This document shows, in pieces, positions 5,725 to 11,467 of a DNA stretch of 11,467 nt. The stretch is taken from contig DATGSF010000238.1 of the NCBI GenBank assembly GCA_035302865.1, positions 1 to 11,467 of the forward strand. The letters run 5' to 3'. The notes under the pieces were generated by a model. That model saw nothing but the letters and a program-made list of their open reading frames with translations. It did no database searches and was not told where the DNA came from. Positions within the stretch are counted from its first letter, which is position 1; each line of letters opens with the position of its first letter. Source of the stretch: DATGSF01 sp035302865 (GTDB lineage: Bacteria; Bacteroidota; Bacteroidia; Chitinophagales; Chitinophagaceae). The position numbers and the translations under genes were made by a program.

Positions 5725-6906
5725 ATGACTAAAGATAAAATGGTTAAAATAGCAATTTTAATTCCAACCTACAATAATATTTCTGAATTAAAATCTTTAT
5801 GTTCGGCTTTAGAAAGTCAAGAATTATTTATTCTTTTTATCAATGACGGGTCGAAAGATGGAACCAAAGAATTTTTAAAGGAATGGATTATTGGCAAAAA
5901 TGCTGCTTATATTGAACATGATGTAAATCAGGGAAAAGGAATTGCTTTACGAAATGGTTTTAAATATTTGGAAGAAAAAGGCTTTAGTCATGCAATAAGT
6001 ATGGATTCTGACGGACAACATTTGCCAAAAGACATTAAACTTTTTATTGAAAAAATAAAAGAAGATCCTGAAGCAATCTGGATTGGAGCAAGGAATTTGA
6101 ATCAAAATAATGTTCCAATGAAAAGTAGTTTTGGTAATAGGTTTTCCAATTTCTGGGTATGGGCACAAACTGGAGTTAAAATACCAGACTCACAATCAGG
6201 ATTTAGAGCCTATCCTATAAAAAGTGTGCAAAAAATAGATTATAAAACCCAAAGATTTGAATTTGAAATAGAAGTGTTAATACGAAATCAATGGAGAGAC
6301 GTTCCTTTGAAGTATTTTGATATTGATGTTTATTATCCCCCTGAAGAGGAAAGAATTAGTCATTTTAGACCTTTTAAGGATTTTATGAGAATATTTTATT
6401 TGAATACTGTATTGACTTTAATTGCATTATTCTGGATATTTCCAAAACGTTTTATTTATAAAATCTTTAAAATTAAAACCTGGAAAAGCTTATATCAACA
6501 AACATTTTATAATCCTAAAGATTCCTTTCTTAAAAAGAAACTATCCTTAAGTTTTGGAGTTTTTATGGGTATAGTTCCTGTATGGGGTTTTCAATTATTG
6601 ATAGGAATACCATTAGCGGTGTTATTAAAATTAAATAAAGGCTTATTTCTCATAGGAGCTAATATTAGTATTTTTCCTCTTACTCCTCTATGGTGGGTTT
6701 TAAGCCTAAAATTAGGACAATTGCTTTTGGGACTGGAACGTTTTCCAATAGTTTGGAAGGAATGGGATTTAGAAGCCTTTAAAAATATGGGTCTTTCTTT
6801 CTTTTTAGGAGGTGCAGTATTGGCTATTTTTATGGCTTTATTAACTTTTATCCTTCTTTCATTTAAAAATTCTAGAAGTACCAATTTTGCACAGGAAGTA
6901 GATTAA
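5725..6906 (+). CDS. Glycosyltransferase family 2 fused to a DUF2062 membrane domain
   Basis: The 393-residue protein has two parts. Residues 7-220 are a GT-A fold family-2 glycosyltransferase of the DPM1-like type: ILIPTYNN (11-18), INDGSKDGT (39-47), NQGKGIALRNGF (68-79), the metal-binding MDSDGQH (93-99), and DSQSGFRAYP (155-164). Residues about 225-240 are hydrophobic, and about 270-335 are DUF2062: SLSFGVFMGIVPVWGFQLL, then GANISIFPLTPLWW, followed by a last helix at about 357-380. It probably transfers a sugar from a nucleotide sugar to a polyprenyl-phosphate or other lipid at the inner membrane; the substrate cannot be read from sequence. Fusions of this kind occur near aryl-polyene/flexirubin genes in Bacteroidota. 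The start may be ATG 5725 or ATG 5740 (MVKIAILIP). A near-consensus -7 box (TATCTTTA, 5710-5717) would leave almost no leader for the first, which mildly favours the second. Confidence 0.88.
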   Translation: MTKDKMVKIAILIPTYNNISELKSLCSALESQELFILFINDGSKDGTKEFLKEWIIGKNAAYIEHDVNQGKGIALRNGFKYLEEKGFSHAISMDSDGQHLPKDIKLFIEKIKEDPEAIWIGARNLNQNNVPMKSSFGNRFSNFWVWAQTGVKIPDSQSGFRAYPIKSVQKIDYKTQRFEFEIEVLIRNQWRDVPLKYFDIDVYYPPEEERISHFRPFKDFMRIFYLNTVLTLIALFWIFPKRFIYKIFKIKTWKSLYQQTFYNPKDSFLKKKLSLSFGVFMGIVPVWGFQLLIGIPLAVLLKLNKGLFLIGANISIFPLTPLWWVLSLKLGQLLLGLERFPIVWKEWDLEAFKNMGLSFFLGGAVLAIFMALLTFILLSFKNSRSTNFAQEVD

Positions 6907-7108
6907 TTTATTTTTATCTCGATTAACCTTACAACAATCAGAGGAAAGTATCTGTTTTTCTGAGTCTATACAAACTTCCTATAGATGTATAAAATAATTT
7001 TTAAGTAAAATAACTTAGAATGTTGTAATTTTATGCTATTATGCATTGTTATTATTAAATGCAAATTTTAATTAATCCTTATTGTTGAAATTTTAATTTT
7101 TATTTATT
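6907..7108. other. Intergenic region before the serine dehydratase gene, possible leader structures
   Basis: These 202 bp hold no ORF or RNA gene I can support. Two weak, mutually exclusive hairpins are visible on the plus strand: TCAGAGGAA with TTTTTCTGA (6938-6963, two G-U pairs), and AGGAAAGT with ACTTCCT (6942-6980, one bulge). A 6-bp inverted repeat TGCATT/AATGCA lies at 7042-7063. No TAnnTTTG box is clear, and there is no good terminator for the glycosyltransferase gene. Confidence 0.3.
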
Positions 7109-8539
7109 GTGCAAATACATGAACCTGTTTCCGTTTTCGATATTTTAAAAATTGGTGTTGGACCAAGTAGTTCACATACTTTAGGACCTTGGCGCGCTGC
7201 GGAGCGTTTTATTAATTATATTAAAAATAATTATAGTATAGATAAAGTGCAAAAAATTCAAGTGTTGCTATACGGATCTTTAGCAAAAACTGGAGTTGGA
7301 CACGGTACAGACATTGCAGTTGCGTTAGGCTTGATGGGTTTAGATCCAGTAACCTTTGATGTAAATGCTATAAATACGACAATTCAAAAAATTAAAGATG
7401 AACATCAATTGTTATTGGCTGGAAAAAGAAATATACCTTTTGAATATGCAGAAGATATAAAATTTTTAATGACGGAATCTTTGCCATATCACCCTAATGC
7501 ATTAACATTTATATGCACTTTGGATAATGATGAAAATATCGCAGCAACATATTATTCCGTTGGAGGAGGTTTTGTTGAACAAGAGGGTGTTGAAGAAGAT
7601 GGAAATAAAAATATACACTTGCCATTTCCTATAGATAAAGCTGCTGATTTAACGCATTGGTGTAGAAAAACTGGATTGTCTATTGCTGAAGTAGTTATGG
7701 AAAATGAAAAAGCGTGGAGACCGAAAGCTATTACACGAGAAAAAATGTGGAAAATATGGGAAACAATAAAAGAGTGCATTTATAGAGGATGCCATACGCC
7801 TGGAATTTTGCCGGGAGGCTTAAACGTTAGAAGAAGAGCTGCCCAAATTAATAAAAAACTTATGCAAGGGAATGAATATTCTAATTTTGAAGAATGGATT
7901 CAATTGATAAGAAAAAATAATAAAGGGTTTTCTTATACTTTAGATTGGGTTAGCTGTTTTGCTCTAGCAGTAAATGAGGAAAATGCAGCTTTTAGTAGGG
8001 TAGTAACTGCTCCAACTAATGGTGCAGCTGGTGTTATCCCAGCAGTTTTAATGTATTATATTGTTTTTGAAAATGCATATGATGAAGAAAAAATCATTAA
8101 TTTCTTAATGACTGCAGCTGAAATAGGAAGCATTTTTAAAAAAGGAGCAACAATATCCGCAGCTATGGGTGGTTGTCAAGCAGAAATTGGAGTTTCTTCC
8201 TCAATGGCAGCTGCTGCTTTAACAGAATGTATGGGAGGAAATATCCACCAAAGTTTACAAGCTTCGGAAATTGCTATGGAGCATCATTTAGGTTTAACAT
8301 GTGATCCTATTAAAGGTTTAGTGCAGATTCCTTGTATAGAAAGAAATACAATGGGGGCCATAAAAGCAATAACTGCTTCCCAATTAGCTTTAAAGAGTAA
8401 TCCTAATGAAGCAATTGTTAGTTTAGATGCTGTAGTGAAAACTATGTGGGAGACTGCTTTAGATATGAATACAAAATACAAAGAAACCTCTGATGGCGGT
8501 CTAGCTGTAAATGTTCCTTTAGGACTTAGTGAATGTTAA
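7109..8539 (+). CDS. sdaA: L-serine ammonia-lyase, iron-sulfur dependent, single chain
   Basis: The 476-residue enzyme deaminates L-serine to pyruvate and ammonia in the cytosol. The N-terminal beta domain carries SVFDILKIGVGPSSSHTLGP (8-27); the catalytic alpha domain carries VVTAPTNGAAGVIPA (298-312) and GGCQAEIGVSSSMAAAA (354-370). Cysteines 356, 398 (LTCDP) and 409 (VPCIERN-like IPCIERN) match the three [4Fe-4S] ligands of the family. The last residue is Cys476 (LSEC). In the Legionella single-chain enzyme a C-terminal cysteine is the fourth cluster ligand in the resting, self-inhibited state (tail-in-mouth), so the same control is likely here. The start is GTG 7109; an in-frame stop at 7094-7096 rules out an upstream start, and no ATG precedes the conserved domain. 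The lipoprotein gene follows directly. Confidence 0.93.
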   Translation: MQIHEPVSVFDILKIGVGPSSSHTLGPWRAAERFINYIKNNYSIDKVQKIQVLLYGSLAKTGVGHGTDIAVALGLMGLDPVTFDVNAINTTIQKIKDEHQLLLAGKRNIPFEYAEDIKFLMTESLPYHPNALTFICTLDNDENIAATYYSVGGGFVEQEGVEEDGNKNIHLPFPIDKAADLTHWCRKTGLSIAEVVMENEKAWRPKAITREKMWKIWETIKECIYRGCHTPGILPGGLNVRRRAAQINKKLMQGNEYSNFEEWIQLIRKNNKGFSYTLDWVSCFALAVNEENAAFSRVVTAPTNGAAGVIPAVLMYYIVFENAYDEEKIINFLMTAAEIGSIFKKGATISAAMGGCQAEIGVSSSMAAAALTECMGGNIHQSLQASEIAMEHHLGLTCDPIKGLVQIPCIERNTMGAIKAITASQLALKSNPNEAIVSLDAVVKTMWETALDMNTKYKETSDGGLAVNVPLGLSEC

Positions 8540-8553
8540 TCAAATTAAAAAAT

Positions 8554-9309
8554 ATGAAAAAAATTATAGTTACAATACTTGCCTTTTCTACTATAAGTTT
8601 AGTAGCATGCAATAAACAAAAACAAGAAATAGAAGATAATACGAATACACCAGAAAAAAACTTTGAAAAGTTCCTACAAATAAATGAAGCTCCATTACAA
8701 TTTTATTGGATCTATGAAAACCCTAATTCGGAAAATAAGACCGGGTCTTTTAGAGCTTACCAAAAGGAGCGTGTGGTAGATAAAATTGAAGTTAATGAAG
8801 ATTGGTCCGTAAATTTAAATGAAAATAAGTATATAAAAACATTAAGTGAATCAGATTTACAAGTTTTAAACTTAGGGCAATCTTGGAATATTAATGCAAT
8901 TGCATCAAACAGCGCAAATATAAATAATAATACTTTTCAAGTAAGCTCGGCTTTGCAAGTGGATTTTGATCTTTATGATGGTATTAATTCCGTCAATCCC
9001 AATCAAGGTTTTGTAATTTATTTTGATTCACAAATTCCAAATTATAATGAAAATTCAGGAAGTGCTAAACAAGTAGTGCTATATTCCTATAATGCTCATT
9101 ATGATATTCATGCCTTTACTTCTTTTGATCTAGATGCCGATAAAAATTCTTTATCTATTCATCCTGAAGATTTAATTGCATTTCAACAATTTAATACTAT
9201 TGAAATTCATGTTTTTGAAAAAGAAATTATGAATATTGATTGGTTTGATGAAAGAGGAAAATTGTATTGGGTTACTAAACAAAAATATAAATTTCCTTTT
9301 AAAATTTAA
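8554..9309 (+). CDS. Lipoprotein of unknown function
   Basis: The 251-residue product has a lipoprotein signal: MKKIIVTILAFSTISLVAC, with lipobox L-V-A-C and the lipidated cysteine at residue 19. It is followed by a lysine/glutamate-rich linker (NKQKQEIEDN) of the charged sort that can direct Bacteroidota lipoproteins to the cell surface. The rest is acidic and asparagine-rich, probably all beta (for example TFQVSSALQVDFDLYDG and FVIYFDSQIPNYNE), and ends WVTKQKYKFPFKI. I do not recognise a domain. The ATG at 8554 is preferred to an ATG at 8533 that overlaps the end of sdaA, because the signal peptide begins cleanly at 8554, 14 bp after the sdaA stop. The next gene starts 10 bp after its stop, so it is probably part of the sdaA operon. 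Confidence 0.8.
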   Translation: MKKIIVTILAFSTISLVACNKQKQEIEDNTNTPEKNFEKFLQINEAPLQFYWIYENPNSENKTGSFRAYQKERVVDKIEVNEDWSVNLNENKYIKTLSESDLQVLNLGQSWNINAIASNSANINNNTFQVSSALQVDFDLYDGINSVNPNQGFVIYFDSQIPNYNENSGSAKQVVLYSYNAHYDIHAFTSFDLDADKNSLSIHPEDLIAFQQFNTIEIHVFEKEIMNIDWFDERGKLYWVTKQKYKFPFKI

Positions 9310-9319
9310 TTAAAAAAGT

Positions 9320-10339
9320 ATGTCTTTAAAATTATCATTGATTGATCTTTCTTCAGTACCTTATGAAGGAACGAGAAGTCAAGCTTATAAAAATACCATT
9401 GAAACTGCGAAGCATATTGAAGAGTTAGGATACCATAGAATTTGGTTAGCTGAGCATCATAATACTAGAAATTTAGCAGGGAGAGCGCCAGAAGTTATTA
9501 TACCTGTTGTTGCTGCTGCAACATCAAAAATCCGAGTTGGATCAGGAGCGGTTTTGCTAAATCATTATTCGCCCTACAAAGTTGCAGAGCTGTTTGGTAC
9601 TATGGAGGAACTTTTTCCAGGCAGAATAGATTTGGGTATTGGTAGAGCAACAACGGGACCTTATGCTGACTTGGCATTGCAACGCAATAGAAGTTTTCGT
9701 CAAATGACAAATGATTCCATGGAGCAATTAAAAGAATTATTATCATGGTACGACGGTAATGCTTATGGAGGAGAACATCCATTTTCTCAAGTACACCTTT
9801 TTAGAGACGCACCTGCTCCCAAAGCTTATTTATTAGGATCCAGTAGTTGGAGTGCTCAAGCAGCTGCAGAGCTTGGATTACCTTATGTTTTTGCAAGTTT
9901 TATAAATCCTAGTCAAACTTTTCAAAATATTCAGATTTATAAAGGAAATTTTAAAAAATCATTACATGTTCAAGGTATAGAAGAACCCAAAATGATTTTA
10001 GCTTTAAATGTTTATTGTCAAGATACAGAAAAAGATGCTTTGGCGTTTTCTGCTCCAGTACGTTGGATGATGATGCAAATGAGAAAAGGAGATATTAATA
10101 GTCCTGTTTTAAGTGAAGCTGAAGCAACCGAAATTCTCGATAAGGATAAAAAAGCGGCAAGATTATTGAATCCTAAAGATTTACCCTACCATTTTACAGG
10201 TGCTCCTGAAATTTTAAAGAATGAATTAAAAGAGGTGGCAAAATTTTATGAAATTGATGAAATTATGATACAAATGCTTTCTGCAAATCATAAAAGAAGA
10301 ATGTATAGCTTAGAATTATTGGCTAAAGCATTATTGTAA
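9320..10339 (+). CDS. LLM-class flavin-dependent oxidoreductase (luciferase-like)
   Basis: A 339-residue member of the luciferase-like monooxygenase superfamily, close in type to the YhbW/MsnO8 subgroup. It shows LSLIDLSSVPYEG (5-17), HIEELGYHRIWLAEHH (32-47), IRVGSGAVLLNHYSPYKVAE (71-90) and FPGRIDLGIGRA (99-110); the C-terminal part carries FTGAPEIL and IDEIMIQ. The family uses reduced flavin (FMNH2 or F420H2) in a TIM barrel, and the substrate here is unknown. There is no signal peptide, so it is cytosolic. It starts 10 bp after the lipoprotein stop and likely ends the sdaA operon. No functional link to serine catabolism is evident. Confidence 0.9.
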   Translation: MSLKLSLIDLSSVPYEGTRSQAYKNTIETAKHIEELGYHRIWLAEHHNTRNLAGRAPEVIIPVVAAATSKIRVGSGAVLLNHYSPYKVAELFGTMEELFPGRIDLGIGRATTGPYADLALQRNRSFRQMTNDSMEQLKELLSWYDGNAYGGEHPFSQVHLFRDAPAPKAYLLGSSSWSAQAAAELGLPYVFASFINPSQTFQNIQIYKGNFKKSLHVQGIEEPKMILALNVYCQDTEKDALAFSAPVRWMMMQMRKGDINSPVLSEAEATEILDKDKKAARLLNPKDLPYHFTGAPEILKNELKEVAKFYEIDEIMIQMLSANHKRRMYSLELLAKALL

Positions 10340-10423
10340 TATCCTTAATAGAAAATCCAATATAGCTTTATGTTATTCAAGTATTTAGGAAAGATATAAT
10401 AATTAAAGATTAAGGAATATATT

Positions 10424-10455
10424 TTTGGAACATAAGGGAATTTTTCGTAACTTTA
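10424..10455 (+). promoter_or_regulatory. Putative dps promoter
   Basis: TTTG (10424-10427), 20 bp, then TAACTTTA (10448-10455), which differs from TAnnTTTG only at the last base. The predicted start near 10461 gives a short leader to the ATG at 10483. This supports dps being transcribed apart from the preceding operon. Confidence 0.5.
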
Positions 10456-10482
10456 AAGATATAAATTATAAAACAAAATATT

Positions 10483-10974
10483 ATGGGATTTTTAAATTTA
10501 GATAAAGAAAAAACACAAGAAACTGCAAAAGCTTTAAATGTTTTATTAGCAGATTATCATTTATATTATCAAAAATTGAGAAACTTTCACTGGAATGTGG
10601 TAGGTCGTGAATTTTTCGTTTTACATGAAAAATTTGAGGAATTATATAATGATGCAAAATTGAAGGTTGATGAGATTGCAGAAAGAATCTTAACCCTTAG
10701 ATATAGACCTATTAGTAATTACACTGATTATTTAGATATTTCGAATATAAAAGAATCTTCTACACAGTTGAAAGACCATGAAATGGTTGCTACTTTATTA
10801 GAAGATCATGGGAAATTATTAAAGCAATTAACTGTGGTACTTGAAAAAGCGCAAGAAGCGGGAGATGAAGGAACATTAGATTTGTTTTCTGGTTATGTTT
10901 CTCATTTAGAAAAAGAAAGTTGGATGCTAGATGCATGGTTGATGGACAAAGATGAAAATCTTCCTAAAGCATAA
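10483..10974 (+). CDS. dps: Dps family ferritin-like DNA-protection/iron-storage protein
   Basis: The 163-residue protein has the Dps four-helix bundle signature. NFHWNVVG (34-41) and FFVLHEKFEELYNDAKLKVDEIAERI contain the ferroxidase ligands His36, His48, Glu52, Asp63 and Glu67, with the same spacing as in known Dps proteins (the usual Asp is Glu at 52). Members assemble into 12-subunit shells that oxidise Fe(II) with hydrogen peroxide at subunit interfaces and store iron in the cytosol. The N-terminal tail is short, with a few lysines, so DNA binding is uncertain. It has its own promoter-like sequence and a very strong terminator. The start is the only reasonable ATG. Confidence 0.93.
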   Translation: MGFLNLDKEKTQETAKALNVLLADYHLYYQKLRNFHWNVVGREFFVLHEKFEELYNDAKLKVDEIAERILTLRYRPISNYTDYLDISNIKESSTQLKDHEMVATLLEDHGKLLKQLTVVLEKAQEAGDEGTLDLFSGYVSHLEKESWMLDAWLMDKDENLPKA

Positions 10975-10997
10975 TTAAAAATTAATTTATTCATGTT

Positions 10998-11044
10998 AAA
11001 ACAAAAGCGAAAAAGTAATTTACTTTTTCGCTTTTGTTTTTTTT
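10998..11044 (+). terminator. Strong intrinsic terminator after dps
   Basis: A perfect 20-bp stem (10998-11017 with 11021-11040; core CAAAAGCGAAAAAGT) around a 3-nt loop runs straight into a T-tract to 11044. It lies 23 bp after the dps stop and is the clearest terminator in the window. Confidence 0.9.
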
Positions 11045-11073
11045 ATACTAGGCACTTTCATAATTAGTATAAA
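11042..11073. repeat. Inverted repeat next to the dps terminator
   Basis: TTTATACTA (11042-11050) and its exact complement TAGTATAAA (11065-11073) flank a 14-nt spacer. It could be an operator, a weak second hairpin or part of an insertion-site scar; the sequence alone does not decide. Confidence 0.4.
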
Positions 11074-11111
11074 CACTTGATTATTAGCATAATATTTGTA
11101 TTTTTATATAG

Positions 11112-11157
11112 AACAAACCCCGAAATAAGGCAATATCGCTCAAAATCGGGGTTTGTT
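11112..11157. repeat. Hairpin upstream of the transposase start
   Basis: A perfect 12-bp GC-containing stem (AACAAACCCCGA with TCGGGGTTTGTT) encloses a 22-nt loop and is followed by TTTAT. It ends 15 bp before the ATG of the broken transposase. Such structures near insertion-sequence ends can stop outside transcription or hide the start region; here that is inference. Confidence 0.5.
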
Positions 11158-11172
11158 TATAAAAATTCTATC

Positions 11173-11364
11173 ATGAAAGTACAACTATTTACTGAAATAC
11201 AAAAAGAATTTCAATTTTTTCCTGAACAAGATTTAGAGCGTTATAAAAATCGATTTTTTAATAGTGAATTAGGTAAAATCTACAAAGCAATACCTTGGAA
11301 CGATTTAGTTAGAGATTTCAACATCAAAGAAGAACCTACAGTGGAATGTCTATCTTTGTTGTGA
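11173..11364 (+). pseudogene. 5' fragment of a DDE-type (IS4-like) transposase, interrupted
   Basis: Only 63 codons are open from the ATG at 11173. Residues 1-55, with FPEQDLERYKNRFF (16-29) and NSELGKIYKAIPWNDLV (30-46), resemble the start of full-length DDE transposases of the IS4 type that continue for several hundred residues. The last residues (TVECLSLL, from 11338) do not look like a continuation, and the frame stops at 11362-11364. Immediately after comes the start of another transposase gene, so the reading frame was probably cut by insertion of the next element at about 11338-11360. The family assignment is from memory of the N-terminal pattern and is moderate at best. Confidence 0.5.
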
Positions 11365-11467
11365 CAAATTACATCAGCCCGAAATGTTTATATTTGAATT
11401 ATGGCAAAAAAATATGAAAATGATTTTAAAGTTCTAATAGCTGAATTATTAATTTCAGGAAGAACTG
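11338..11467 (+). mobile_element. Probable left end of an IS3-family insertion sequence
   Basis: The similarity of the upstream transposase fragment ends near 11338, and a new transposase orfA begins at 11401, so the left border of a second element should lie in between. Two exact -7 boxes are present, TATCTTTG (11351-11358) and TATATTTG (11389-11396). A small inverted repeat, TTTGT/ACAAA, spans 11355-11368. The exact terminal repeat and any target duplication cannot be fixed without the right end. Confidence 0.45.
11401..11467 (+). CDS. IS3-family transposase OrfA, N-terminal start (cut by window edge)
   Basis: The ATG at 11401 opens a frame that runs to the window edge with 22 residues, MAKKYENDFKVLIAELLISG and on. 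The KKY(x)xxFK(x)xxxELL(x)SG pattern is that of the first helix of the helix-turn-helix in OrfA of IS3/IS911-like elements, which binds the terminal repeats; OrfAB made by frameshifting would be the active transposase. It lies just after the broken transposase fragment. With so few residues visible, a related helix-turn-helix transposase protein cannot be excluded. Confidence 0.6.
   Translation, partial: MAKKYENDFKVLIAELLISGRT

Noticed and set aside
5947..6168. Minus-strand open frame inside the glycosyltransferase gene
   Set aside because: It is antisense to the conserved MDSDGQH region and has no recognisable motif.
6591..6884. 97-codon minus-strand open frame inside the DUF2062 region
   Set aside because: It is antisense to conserved membrane helices; proline- and lysine-rich shadow translation.
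7042..7063. TGCATT/AATGCA inverted repeat before sdaA as a regulator site
   Set aside because: Six-base arms in AT-rich DNA are expected by chance, and no promoter is positioned next to it.
10339..10420. Inverted repeat CCTTAAT/ATTAAGG after the oxidoreductase gene
   Set aside because: The arms are about 60 nt apart, imperfect beyond 7 bp and AT-rich; there is no T-tract, so a terminator or operator is not supported.
1..11467. CRISPR array, tRNA, rRNA, toxin-antitoxin or phage-defence genes
   Set aside because: I searched by eye on both strands and found no regularly spaced repeats, no cloverleaf-like sequence and no recognisable defence domains.

Overview
This is an AT-rich chromosomal stretch from a member of the Bacteroidota. 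Three things point there: several promoter-like boxes of the TAnnTTTG type used by that phylum, short or absent Shine-Dalgarno sequences, and the gene families present (a GT2-DUF2062 fusion, a short PspC protein, a cysteine-less ketosynthase-like protein and a one-chain L-serine dehydratase). The class is not certain; a Chitinophagia- or Sphingobacteriia-like organism is a guess.

Layout. The left edge holds the 5' part of paaZ (phenylacetate degradation) on the minus strand. Diverging from it is a tight three-gene operon: two small two-helix membrane proteins followed by the PLP-homeostasis protein YggS/PLPBP. A strong hairpin separates that operon from a convergent gene for a secreted protein of unknown function. 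Next on the minus strand are an ACAT1-like acetyl-CoA acetyltransferase with its own terminator and, just upstream of it, an orphan ketosynthase-like (Ketoacyl-synt_2) protein. A compact divergent promoter region separates the latter from an unknown two-helix membrane protein on the plus strand. That gene ends tail-to-tail with a small PspC-domain gene, the two overlapping by 4 bp. A GT2-DUF2062 fusion protein follows.

From about 7.1 kb the plus strand carries an apparent operon: L-serine ammonia-lyase (GTG start, C-terminal cysteine), a lipoprotein and a luciferase-like flavin oxidoreductase. A separately promoted Dps ferritin-like gene with a very strong terminator comes next. The right edge is mobile DNA: the first ~55 codons of a DDE-type transposase, which then break into what looks like the left end of an IS3-family element whose orfA runs off the window.

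Most of the window is ordinary housekeeping and metabolism. No defence system, CRISPR array, tRNA or rRNA is visible. The parts most worth a second look are the orphan ketosynthase-like protein close to the GT2-DUF2062 fusion (both families occur in aryl-polyene/flexirubin-type clusters), the unknown small membrane pair fused by overlap to yggS, and the IS-into-IS junction with its nearby hairpins. No gene-free stretch exceeds 300 bp; the longest is 6907-7108.
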